A stretch of DNA of 64,000 bases from positions 62,001 through 126,000 of the forward strand of contig JAWKLX010000022.1 of the NCBI GenBank assembly GCA_041392505.1, read 5' to 3'. Every line of letters begins with the position of its first letter. The stretch's first letter is position 1. Below the pieces are notes generated by a model. That model was not told the DNA's origin and did no database searches. It saw only the letters and a program-made list of their open reading frames with translations. Made by a program: the position numbers and the translations under genes. The stretch comes from UBA6168 sp041392505. GTDB lineage: Bacteria; Bacteroidota; Bacteroidia; Chitinophagales; Saprospiraceae. Positions 1-10,100 of the stretch are shown piece after piece.

Positions 1-1901
1 TGGCACAAAGTCCTCGACAACCCCGCCGACTTGCCCGAGGGGCGGGTCATGACCGTCACCGCTAACCACAAAACATTTTGCCTGACCCATCACGAGGGCC
101 AGTTCGGCTGCCTCGATAACAAATGCCCACACCAGGGCGGCCCGTTGGGCGAAGGGTCAATTGAAAAAGGCGTACTTCGCTGCCCATGGCATGGCTGGGA
201 TTACGACCCCATTACGGGTAAAGTGCCGGGCTATGACGATAGTGTTCCTTCTTTTCCAATTGAAATCAGAAAGGATGGTATTTATATTGGGTTGGAACCA
301 GAGCAACCGCACGAGCGCACCATCAGCGATGTCGTTGCCGAAACCCTCGTTAATTGGGGCTTGGATACTGTTTTCGGTATGGTCGGTCACTCCAACCTTG
401 GCCTCGCAGATGCGTTGCGCCGACAAGAGGCCAAAGGCAAATTGCGGTATTTTGCCATCCGCCACGAGGGCTCGGCCTCCTTTGCGGCTTCCGCCTACGG
501 CAAACTGACAGGCCGTCCTGCTGCTTGTTTTTCTATCGCCGGCCCCGGTGCAACCAATATGTACACCGGTCTCTGGGATGCCAAAGTGGATCGGGCTCCT
601 ATTCTTGCCCTGACTGGACAGGTAGATACCCAAGTGATCGGTACTGGTAATTTTCAGGAATTGGATTTGGTGCAAGCCTTTAGTGCGGTTGCCGAATTCA
701 ACCACCGGGTACAAGAAGGGAGCAAGCACGCTGAGCTGACCACCCAAGCCATGAAACATGCCATCCTTAAACGAGACGTTTCGCATCTGACCTTCCCCGA
801 TGAAGTACAGACCATGCTTGCCAAAGAAGAAGAAGCTGGCTCGCCGGAGGACCGGATAACTCCCCAAACTATTTCCCCACCCAAAGAAAGCCTCGAAAAA
901 GCGATTGCTTTTCTGAAAAATGCCAAGCGTCCGATCATTGTTACCGGGCATGGCGCCCGCTTTCACATGGACAAAGTGATTGCGTTGGCCGAAGAATTGA
1001 ATGCGCCCATTGTCACCACTTTCAAAGGTAAAGGGCAAGTGCCGGATTCGCACCCACTCGCTGGCGGGGTGTTGGGCCGGAGCGGTACGCCCATTGCGTC
1101 TTGGTTTATGAACGAGTGTGACCTCATGCTGGTATTCGGCGCTTCGTTTTCCAAACATACAGGCATGACCCCTAAAAAGAAGACCATCCAAGTTTTGACC
1201 CAATGGCTTTACAAGCACCACAAGGTGGATTGCCGTTTGGGGAGATTGGTTACACACCTTTAGTGACGCTTTGAAAGGTCAGACCCATGTTCTCCTCACC
1301 GATCAGCGCCCGGAAATAGCGGAACGCTGGAAAATTTGGCGGGTTGAAAACAGCAGGAGATTGCAAGAAGAACGGGGCAAAGGCATTAGTTCCATCGCTG
1401 TTTTTGATGCGCCTGAACCGCCATGCGCCGGAGGAGCGTCATGTGTGGACGTTGGCAACAATGCTTATTCTCTGGCTGCTATTACGAACGTGTTTAATAA
1501 CTTTAATGTCAGGTTATTTGGGTTCTATTGGTTTTGCACTTCCGCTTCGATGGGCGCGTGGGTTATGGCAAGGCGAGCGGCCGGTAATTGCTGTTGCTGG
1601 GTGACGGGGGTCAGCGTAAATACATGGCTGATTTTACAACCTGGTCAAATACAATATGGACATCAGCGTGATTATCCTCAACAATAGTGAGTTAGTAAAT
1701 CTCCCGAAGAGCAGAGAGCAGGTGAATCTGGAAGTCTGGAAACTAAATCGGACTAACTGAATTTTGCCGAATATGCCAAACTTGCGGTGCTCTTGGCATT
1801 CGGGTCGAGAAAAAGAGACTCGGTTTTTTTTCGCTTGCACGCAATGACACATAAGCAAGGCCAGCCTTGTAGAAGTGATGGCGGATGTTGCACTAATTTA
1901 G
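1..1901 (+). pseudogene. Rieske-thiamine diphosphate (pyruvate oxidase-like) fusion, broken; 5' end outside window
   Basis: The reading frame is already open at base 1 and runs to 1263. It starts with a Rieske [2Fe-2S] domain: CPH near 126 and CPWHGW near 180 supply the Cys/His pairs. A thiamine-diphosphate enzyme N-terminal domain follows (catalytic-type Glu in IRHEGSA, about residue 145) and then the central domain (about residues 290-395). At about 1200 the frame breaks. The C-terminal diphosphate-binding domain can still be read in fragments by hopping frames: a GDGG-like stretch near 1600, NNSEL near 1680, and a family-like end with a stop at 1899-1901. At least five frame changes occur between 1195 and 1860, so an active enzyme is not possible. 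The intact parts resemble pyruvate oxidase/acetolactate-synthase-like proteins; a ferredoxin-like Rieske fused to such an enzyme is unusual. It heads a run of decayed genes reaching 5251. Confidence 0.8.
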
Positions 1902-1998
1902 CAAATCTATTTTTTTCTGTTTTTTTAAAAACCAGAACCCAATTATTAATCTAATAGTCCCAATGCAAGTTGTCAACATATGCTCGTTTTATGCTTAT

Positions 1999-2284
1999 TT
2001 AATTGTCGGTTTTCTGTTCGGCCTTATATTTAGAGGTGTACAAAATAGATGATGGTATGGAGAAAATCGGATTGCGTTTATTGTTATTATGGTTCATTTT
2101 ATTGTGCATTTCATGGCTAAAAAAAAATTTCAAAAGAAATAGAATATGTAAATTGTTAAGAAAGACACCGCATAATATGGCTGCTGTTTGCCATTGTTTT
2201 AAATGGCTTCTACTATTATATCGCCATTTGCAATATTCTGAAAAAGCAACGAAAATTATTTCAAAAAATCGAAAATTCAATTAA
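1999..2284 (+). pseudogene. Small membrane protein remnant
   Basis: Short hydrophobic stretches are readable in more than one frame. One frame ends in WLLFAIVLNGFYYYIAICN followed by a Lys/Gln-rich tail and a stop near 2284, just before the next gene start at 2301. An upstream stretch (about 2040-2140) has another hydrophobic segment in a different frame. This fits a small two-helix membrane protein broken by indels, in line with its decayed neighbours. I do not recognise the family, and a chance AT-rich reading frame is the alternative. Confidence 0.35.
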
Positions 2285-2300
2285 CAATTAATTCAATAAC

Positions 2301-3311
2301 ATGAGCGTCCAATACGCCACTGCTTCTTTATGGAATCGGCAAAAAAAGATCTATGACCAAGTCATGATCGGGTTGATCTTTTTTTATTTGGTTTTATTGG
2401 GGCACAAATTATTTTTTCCAGAAATAACATGGAGACTTTGATTATCCGAGCTACTGGGACTTTGGCTTTTTTGATGCTGCATATTATTTTGTGCATCGGC
2501 CCTTTGGCTCGCCTGGATGAGTATTTTTCACCGTTATTGGTAGTTGCACCATTTACACTTTCTCGGTGTACCGATGTTTAATATTGCGTTGATTCATGGG
2601 GTCTTTAATATAATCCAATTCCATGCTTTGGGAAACAAGACCCGTTACGGTGTCTCTTTACTGCCAATGAGCATTATTTTTCTTTGTCAATTTTTCCTTT
2701 TCAAATACTTGGTTTTTTTTCGCTTTTAATATTGTTTTTTATGGCTGCTAATGAGCCATGATTTTTGCTTGAAAAAACCTGAGCCCACGTGCATAGTCGC
2801 TGCATATGTTGGTATATGTGGCGTATGCCATGCTGTTACGATGCACGTTATGTTGGGGGTTATCCAATTGGAAAATCAGCTATTTGGATCGGGGTATATG
2901 GTGGCTGTCGTCATTGGCCTGTATGTACTTTCCATATTTAAAGGAAAAATATTGATAAACACACCGGATAGAAAATGATGGATTTATTGAAATATGCAGT
3001 GTTGAAGATATTGAGGAAAACGCAAAAGGTTGTTTTACAAATGGGAAAATATTGCCGTGTTTAAATACGGCGGTAAAATATCGGCTGTCAATAATATTTG
3101 CCGCCACCAGCACGGTCCATTGGGGAGGGTAAAATTGTGGATGGTTGTATTACTTGCCTGTGGCATGGCTATCAATATTTACCGCATAATGGCCAATCGC
3201 CATTTACCGAAAAGGCAGAGACGTATGACGTGAAAATTTTTTAATGGGAAAATATATGTGAACCTAAACTCATCCAGAAGGAACGGAGAGCGGCCAGCGG
3301 CTGAAACATAA
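2301..3311 (+). pseudogene. Ferric-reductase-like transmembrane / Rieske fusion, broken
   Basis: An ATG at 2301 opens a frame with MSVQYATASLWNRQKK and a first hydrophobic helix, which shifts frame near 2430. The product can then be followed in pieces: LIIRATGTLAFLMLHIIL and IGPLARLDEYF (2439-2530), a GVPMFNIALIHG segment (2570-2610), HVMLGVIQLEN (2840-2880), and a C-terminal Rieske domain from about 3040 with CRHQHGPLG and, one frame over, CLWHGYQYLPHNGQSP. The end NGKIYVN lies near 3243-3263. The order of membrane haem-type helices then Rieske fits ferric-reductase-like/Rieske proteins. At least six frame changes make it non-functional. Confidence 0.75.
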
Positions 3312-3350
3312 AATTGAATAAATGATGATTTCAGTTTTAAAAATTAATTG

Positions 3351-4148
3351 ATGGAAAATAATAAAGACGAATTTTATATCGGTTACAAGAAAAATCGCTT
3401 CCAGTGTATATGCCAATAACCGAAATTATTTATTTGGATAATTATATTAATTATCTGCAGTTGCTTTGTCCTTGGTTTTTTCACGTTATATACTTTCTGA
3501 GGATTCAAATTTTGAATATGGAAAATTAACGGAAGTGGAAGGCGTCTTAGTTTACAAAACCTATAAGCCTATGTTAAAAACAATAAAACACCTGATGGGA
3601 TAAAAAGTATTTGTTAGTGGTGGTCTAAAAGGCGAGTAATATCATAATATTTGTAAATTAAATATATTTAGTAAGAAATATGTTAATTAAAGGTACTTAA
3701 TTTATCACAACGAAAATACTTTTTAGAATTAACTGAAGGCCAGTTGCTACTTTGCTTATTTTTGAAAATTGCAAAGACTGGCAGGGCAAAAATGAATTCG
3801 GCTACGTCACCTCATTACGTATGAGATTTACGATCCCAAATAAAAGATATCGGGGTGATGAAACCCGGTTATGGAAAACCACACCGTTCTTGTGCTGTAC
3901 GCTGCATTTCGGGGCATCCCACCAAAAGTTGAAAATAGAAAATAAAGCAGGAAAAAAGTAATTATTGCTTGTTGTTAGGGAGGATGGTGAGCCTATTAAT
4001 GAAATGGTAAAGTTATGAATACGTCGCTGACCAAATCCGAATCTGTGGGCATTTGGAACAGCAAGTATTATGATTATTGAAAATGCGGACTGAATCCAAG
4101 AGCGGATATTATCCGGTTGCAACCGCATTGGATGGAAGGGGAGTATAA
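3351..4148 (+). pseudogene. Single-helix membrane protein remnant
   Basis: An ATG at 3351 gives MENNKDEFYIGYKKN, followed after frame changes by a short hydrophobic helix (about 3430-3490), FEYGKLTEVEGVLVYK (3510-3560), LELTEGQLL (3725-3750), NEFGYVT (3790-3815), a Cys-containing CAVRCISGGIPP-like stretch in another frame (3890-3925) and GEDGEPINE (3980-4003). The pieces lie in the right order for one gene of about 240 codons. I know of similar Bacteroidota proteins only as conserved hypotheticals next to Rieske/ferric-reductase-like genes, so this was probably part of the same redox unit as the previous gene. Its exact 3' end is uncertain. Confidence 0.55.
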
Positions 4149-4202
4149 ATATGTGTGTGGTCAGGGATTTATCCCGTAAGGGACACTGAGCTAACGGCAG
4201 TA

Positions 4203-4250
4203 AAACTCTGCGAAACCCTGCGTAAAACCTCCTGCGCTCCTCTGCGGGAA
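4203..4250. repeat. Degenerate 8-base-period repeat (CTGCG-type)
   Basis: CTGCG recurs at steps of about 8-10 bases in this stretch (for example CTCTGCGAAACCCTGCG). It lies just past the 3' end of the decayed threonine aldolase. It belongs to the same loose class as the 7/8-base spacers listed at 33886, 45486 and in the nqr operon. Confidence 0.5.
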
Positions 4251-4261
4251 ACAAATTCAAA

Positions 4262-5251
4262 TCCTTTAATTATCTCGACCGTCCGATCCAGTATTTCTTC
4301 CGTAAAATCAAGATGGATCACAAAGCGAACTGTGGAAGGGCCAAATGGGGATGCATTGATCCATTGACTTTTTATTTTGGCTTAAAATTCAGCCGCTGTT
4401 TGCGGAGCGCTCAAATCAAAGATGACGATAAAATGGTCTGCAGTAGGGGCCGGACACGTTACCGACCCACGGCATAGCCAAAGTTTCGCCCAGTATTTTT
4501 GCCCTGGCGGCTGTCCCCTTTTTAACCGCTCCACATGGTGGTCAAGAGCATAACGCAGCTGCGAGGTAACCCGCCTGCCGCATTCCGCCGCCCATCACCT
4601 TCGATACGCCTGCTTTACGGATCAAATCAGCTGTGCCAATGGAGGCGCAGCGAACCGACCGAGCGCCCAAGCCTTTGGAGACAAATAGAGATACGTCAAA
4701 CAACTGCCGACGGTTTGCACTTGCTTCACTAAAGCATTGAAGAGTCTACACTATCGAGATGCGATAACCGCTGTTCTTTGCAGAGGGCCGTGATGGGACG
4801 GCTTTCCATTGGGTAATAAACTGCCGCCGCCTTTATTGGCGGTGTTTGTACAACCAAACGGCTTAGGGGCAGCCATAATCGAACGGTTTGATAGCTTATG
4901 CAGCTACTTGATCGCAGCATTTTCCCATTTTGTACCTTCATAATCAGGTTAATCCTAACCCCTGAATTATAAGCATAGCCTCCTGCTTCATATTGATAGA
5001 CGTGAGAAAAAATGATCACAGATCACCTCGTCGAGTGGCGTATGGGCCTTGATGGCAATCTGGTTGGTCATCGTACCGGAAGGGCAAAAGATGGCCGCTG
5101 CTTTACCAAAAAGGGCTGCTGCTTTTGCTTCGAGTGCGTTTACGGTTGGGTCTTCGCCAAAAACATCGTCGCCAACTTCGGCGGCCATCATGGCTTGTAG
5201 CATGGCCGGGGTTGGTTTGGTGACGGTGTCTGAAATTAAGTTGATATACAT
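4262..5251 (-). pseudogene. Threonine aldolase (low-specificity type), broken
   Basis: Read on the minus strand, the start at 5251 gives MYINLISDTVTKPTPAM, then GDDVFGEDPTVNALE and the PLP-enzyme start region FCPSGTMTNQIAIKAH. The frame shifts at about 4995 into YQYEAGGYAYNSG (4980) and continues after more shifts: RPITALCKE (near 4790), VMGGGMRQAGYLAA (near 4590) and PFGPSTVRFVIHLDFTEEILDR (4350-4280). These are the expected landmarks, in order, of a beta-eliminating L-threonine aldolase (threonine to glycine plus acetaldehyde). The PLP lysine region (about 4640-4680) is scrambled. Many indels make this a clear pseudogene, the only minus-strand member of the decayed cluster. Confidence 0.85.
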
Positions 5252-5558
5252 ACGCCTAAAGATTTGAGACTGGTTGACTGGTGTTTTAAACGAGTGGTTT
5301 AAGTTAAAAACCAAAAGTAGAAACCCGTTTTGTTTTTATGTAGATTGATTCCAAAATTCTATTATATTAAGGTGTAAATTGAAAGTGGCTTTGAATTTGA
5401 TCTGTAAAGTCTTAATTATACACCTTTAATTTTGGGATTTTAATATTCCGCTTCACCTCCTACCCATCTCCTCCCTCTTACATGTTGAATTATTAATAAT
5501 TGAGTTAAGCCAAATTTATGCTTAATACCCACTTTGTTTAACAATAAAAAGATTCCTT
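5252..5558. other. Intergenic stretch, nothing recognised
   Basis: This is an AT-rich spacer between the divergent threonine aldolase remnant and the peroxidase gene. It must hold the peroxidase promoter, but I see no convincing Bacteroidota-type -33/-7 pair and no strong hairpin. Confidence 0.5.
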
Positions 5559-6914
5559 ATGAAATTCAAAATGTTGATCACATTGACCGGATTTGCCCTT
5601 CTGTTCAATGCATGCCAAAAAGATGATGATTCCTCCTCGTCTTCAGCCCAATTAGATGCTGAATTGCAGCAAATACTCAAAGATGCTTCCGGAGGGGTTG
5701 GGGCTTCCCAGTTCTTGCTGCCAAATGCTACTGAACTTTCGAAAATACCGCAAGACCCAAAAAATGAACTCACCCAAGAAAAAATCCAGTTGGGGGCTTT
5801 GCTATTCCATGAAACTGGTTTGGGGTTAAACCCTATGCATGGGGAAAATTCGGGCAATTACAGTTGCGCTTCTTGCCACTTCGCCAGCGCGGGGTTTCAG
5901 GCTGGCCGTCATCAAGGTATCTCTGACGGCGGGATGGGCTTTGGTGTGAATGGGGAAGGGCGGATGCCTAATCCGATGTATGATTTGTCCGAACTTGACG
6001 TGCAACCGATCCGCTCACCTTCTGCACTCAATAGTGCTTACCAGAAAGTGAATCTTTGGAACGGTCAGTTTGGTGCAGTAGGGCCAAATGTTGGAACGGA
6101 TGCCCAATGGACGCCGGGCACACCAAAAGAAACCAATAACTTGGGTTACGAAGGTGTGGAAACGCAGGCCATTGCTGCGATGAACGTGCACCGTCTTAAA
6201 ATAGACAAAACCATTTGCCAATCACTGGGGTATGACAATCTTTTTGATCAGGCATTTCCAGATGTGCCTTCGCCCGACAGATATGATCGGGAACATGCGG
6301 GATTGGCTATTGCTGCTTATGAGCGAAGCTTATTGGCCAATCAAGCGCCTTTTCAGCTTTGGTTGAAGGGTAAATCAAGTGCCATGACAGATCAAGAGAA
6401 AGAAGGGGCAGCTTTGTTTTTTGGTAAGGCTGGATGTGTCAGTTGCCATGGTGGACCAAATTTGGCCAATATGGAATTCTATGCTATCGGCATGAACGAT
6501 CTCTTTGAAGCCACAGAGGCTACTTATGGGGCAGACGAAAACAGCAACGAGAATTTGGGTCGGTATAGCTTTACCAAAGTCGATGCTGACAAATATAAAT
6601 TCAAAGTCCCACAACTGTACAATCTGGCCGATTCGCCATTTTATGGTCATGGTGCCAGTTTCAGAAATGTCCGGGACGTGGTTGTTTATAAAAATAATGC
6701 AGTGAAGGAAAACAATGATGTGCCCGACAGCCAGTTGGCAGAAGAATTCAAGCCGCTTGGCCTTTCCGGTACTGAAATCGATGCCATCACGGTCTTTATC
6801 GAGAGTGCCTTGCGTGATCCGAACTTGCTCCGTTATCAGCCTTTGTCTATTAGGTCAGGCAATTGTTTTCCAAACAATGATGACCAGTCTAGGGTAGACT
6901 TGGGCTGTAATTAA
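5559..6914 (+). CDS. Di-haem cytochrome c peroxidase (MauG/CcpA family), lipoprotein
   Basis: The product has 451 residues. The N-terminus MKFKMLITLTGFALLFNAC is a lipoprotein signal with Cys19 as the likely lipidated residue, so the enzyme should be a membrane-anchored periplasmic protein. There are two c-type haem motifs, CASCH (about residues 103-107) and CVSCH (about 294-298), in the spacing usual for bacterial di-haem peroxidases. The family reduces hydrogen peroxide with electrons from cytochrome c, or in MauG-like members oxidises protein side chains; I cannot tell which from sequence. It stands alone, followed by a strong terminator at 7005, and the upstream genes are decayed. The Ser-rich linker (DDDSSSSS) after the lipobox is typical of tethered Bacteroidota lipoproteins. 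Confidence 0.9.
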   Translation: MKFKMLITLTGFALLFNACQKDDDSSSSSAQLDAELQQILKDASGGVGASQFLLPNATELSKIPQDPKNELTQEKIQLGALLFHETGLGLNPMHGENSGNYSCASCHFASAGFQAGRHQGISDGGMGFGVNGEGRMPNPMYDLSELDVQPIRSPSALNSAYQKVNLWNGQFGAVGPNVGTDAQWTPGTPKETNNLGYEGVETQAIAAMNVHRLKIDKTICQSLGYDNLFDQAFPDVPSPDRYDREHAGLAIAAYERSLLANQAPFQLWLKGKSSAMTDQEKEGAALFFGKAGCVSCHGGPNLANMEFYAIGMNDLFEATEATYGADENSNENLGRYSFTKVDADKYKFKVPQLYNLADSPFYGHGASFRNVRDVVVYKNNAVKENNDVPDSQLAEEFKPLGLSGTEIDAITVFIESALRDPNLLRYQPLSIRSGNCFPNNDDQSRVDLGCN

Positions 6915-7004
6915 TGCAAAAGCAGGTATTGGTAATACCTTGATTTTGAATGAACTAATTAAATAGTCCAGCCTTTAGAGGCAAGTAAATAATAGGTATA
7001 AAAA

Positions 7005-7046
7005 AGGCCCCGAATATTGGAACTTCCAAAATTCGGGGCTTTTTTT
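7005..7046 (+). terminator. Rho-independent terminator after the peroxidase gene
   Basis: GCCCCGAAT pairs with ATTCGGGGC across a short loop and is followed by seven T. A-rich bases on the left would make it work on either strand, but the minus side has no gene to end. Confidence 0.85.
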
Positions 7047-7109
7047 ATAAAGCAATTTTGCGATCTGAATGCTGAAACCTTCACGAACTGGCTTCTTTAT
7101 GTCTAACGG

Positions 7110-10100
7110 ATGAAGTACATTGCACCCAAAATATGGACTATGAGCAGGATTTACACAAAGGGGTATGGGGTGTTTGTTCTTTGTTGGAGCCTACTAATTG
7201 GGTCGCAGGCCCTCGCCCAAGGAGGTGATATAGTTTTTCAAAAAGTCAATGATGGATTGTCCCAAAATACTGTCGCTGCAATCGTGCAGGACGAACTTGG
7301 TTTTATCTGGTTTGGGACGCGGTATGGCCTCAATAGTTTTGATGGGGTTGAATTTATAAATTACCGAAATGCCAAAGACGACAAGACCTCGATAAAAAAT
7401 GAGGCCATCGAAAGTTTGCTCTATGATGGGCGCGGGAAAATATGGATCGGTACTTACGGTGGTGGCATCAACCTATTCGATATTTATACCAAAGAATTTT
7501 CCAAGCCGGATGAAAAACTGAAAGGTGCAGGCCAGTACATCATGGAAATATACCAGGATGCCAATGGGAAAATATGGATCGGTTCATTTAATAGTGGTTT
7601 GAGTTATTACGACCCCGATTCGAATGAATTTTATAATTTTTTGGCCGACGACCCCACTCATTCACTCCTGCCGTACGAAACCATACCTGCCATTGGCGAA
7701 GATTCGCAAGGCAACCTCTGGGTTGGTACAGGTGGCAATGGTTTGAAATTGGTCAGAAAGGGAAGTGGTAAGCCCGGAAGTGCAGGTTTCCTCCAACCTG
7801 AAAGTTATTTAGAAGACAAGTATATCAGGTGTTTGCACAAGGGGAAAAGTGGGCGGCTTTGGGTCGGGGCTAATGATGGTATCCGGGAAATGACCGTCCA
7901 TCGGAACGAATTTGTTTTCTCCTTTGAGCCCTATCAAAAGGACGAAAAATACCAAGCACTGGCCAACTCCACCGTTCTGAGCGTTTTAGAAACCAATAAT
8001 AAAGTTTGGATCGGCACGGAAAACAAAGGGCTGTATTTGCTGAACCTTTCCGACCAAACCTTGAAATTGTACAAGAAAAATGATAAGTCCCTGAACGTAG
8101 AAAGTAATTTGAACGGCAATTCAATCTGGGCGCTGTTTGAGGATCGGGATGGGACGGTTTGGATCAGTTCTTATCTGAGGGGGTTGAATAAAGTGGACCC
8201 TTCTATTCAAAGGTTTAAAACGGTCAAGCAGGCTGTGGTGCAGGAAAAAACCATCCAGCTCGACTTGATTAGTTCTTTTGCAGAGGATGATTCTGGTAAC
8301 CTTTGGATCGGTTCTGATGGCAGCGGGCTTTTTCATTTTGACCAAAAAAATGGTCGGTTCTTGCAGCATTTCGATTTATCAACGATGGGTAACCTCCTGT
8401 CGAACGAAGTAGTGTCCCTGCTTTATGACCGGCAAGGCAACCTCTGGGTAGGTACTTGGGAAGGAGGGCTCAACATCCTTTATAAAGGGCAAAAGGAATT
8501 TGTCCAACTGCTGAGCACTCCTCAAAGCACCAACAACATCTGCGGCAAGAACATCCATGCTTTGTACCAAGACAGCAAAGACAGGATTTGGATCGCTGCT
8601 TTCAGCAACGGTTTGGATTGTTACGACCCCGTTACGGGCATCTTTACCCATTTTAAAAAAGGGCCTAACCAAAATGATTTGCTTAGCAATAATATCCGGG
8701 CAATAGCAGAGGACGAACAGGGGAATATATGGCTGGGCATGGAAGCCAATGGCGTGCAGTTGATCACTCTCGACGACAACTTGAAAATTACGGCATCCAA
8801 AAATCTTTTAACCAAAAAGCAGGACCAGATACACCATGGCTCCCGGATCAATTCGATTTATCTGGACGACCTCGGACAGGTCTGGCTCAGCACGTCGGGG
8901 GAAGGGCTCTACCAATATTTGCCCGATAGGGACAGCGTCCTACAATACACTATGGTAGATGGCCTGCCAAGCGATATGGTCTATGCAGCTGGAAAAGATG
9001 ACATCGGAAATTTATGGGGCAGCACCAACAGAGGGCTTTTCTGCATGAACCTCTCGGACAAATCGGTCAAGACCTTTACTACCGGTGATGGGCTGCAGTC
9101 CAACGAGTTTTACAAGAAATCTTTTTATAAATCGAAAAGTGGTGAACTGTTTTTTGGCGGCATCAATGGCTTCAACCAATTCGACGCAAAGAACGTGTTG
9201 GGAGATAAAAACAACAAGCCACCAGCCATTTATATCACGGGTATTATCACTTCCAATGAAGAAGAAACGGCATCTGGCTCGAACCAATTGAAAGGTATTT
9301 TCAACGGCAAAGAACTGGCGCTGAAGCATTGGCAAAATGACCTCACTTTTCAATTTGCGGCAACGAATTATATCCAAGCGGAAAAAAACAGCTACCGATT
9401 CAAATTGGAAAATTATGACAAAGATTGGCGGGAGAACGGTAGCGGGCGGGTGGCTTATTATACCAATATCCCGTCGGGCAATTATCGTTTTCAGGTGTTG
9501 GCTTCCAACAACGATGGGGTTTGGAACGAGGAGGGAGCGACCTTTTCCATCCATATTGCAAACCCTTGGTATGCTACCCCGGTAGCTTACCTACTGTATG
9601 GCCTACTGGTAGTCGGAGCGCTGGTGTGGGCCCGAAACAACATCATTGCCCGGGAGCGTTTGAAGAGCCAATTGGAAATGGAGCATGTGGAGCTCATGAA
9701 AATACAGGAATTGGGTAAAATGAAGTCCCAGTTTTTTGCCAATATTTCGCATGAGTTCAAAACCCCGCTCACGTTGATTATGACCCCGATCCGGGCCCTA
9801 ATGGACGTCAACCCCCTTTCCCCCAACTCCAAGCATTACCAAATCATTTTGAATAATAGTGAACGCCTGTTGAAGCTCGTCAACCAGATCATGGACTTAT
9901 CCAAGCTGGAATCGGGAAATATTAAGCTCAAAGCTACCGAACAGGACCTGGTAGTGTTTCTCAAGGAAATAACCATGAATTTCAGCGGGTACGCCGACCA
10001 GCACCACATGGATTATGAACTGGTATTTCCCAATAAAAAAATCCCCCTGTATTTTGATAAAGAAAAAATGGAGAAGGTTTTTGTCAACCTATTGTCCAAT

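Noticed and set aside
157..1257. Long open frame on the minus strand over the Rieske-TPP gene
   Set aside because: It is antisense to a recognisable protein and has no family features itself.
1..5251. Poor assembly quality as the cause of all frameshifts
   Set aside because: Indel density is far higher than in the following 58 kb, where long genes such as the 1397- and 1562-residue ones are intact; only isolated one-base problems (53488, 62440) look like possible sequence errors.
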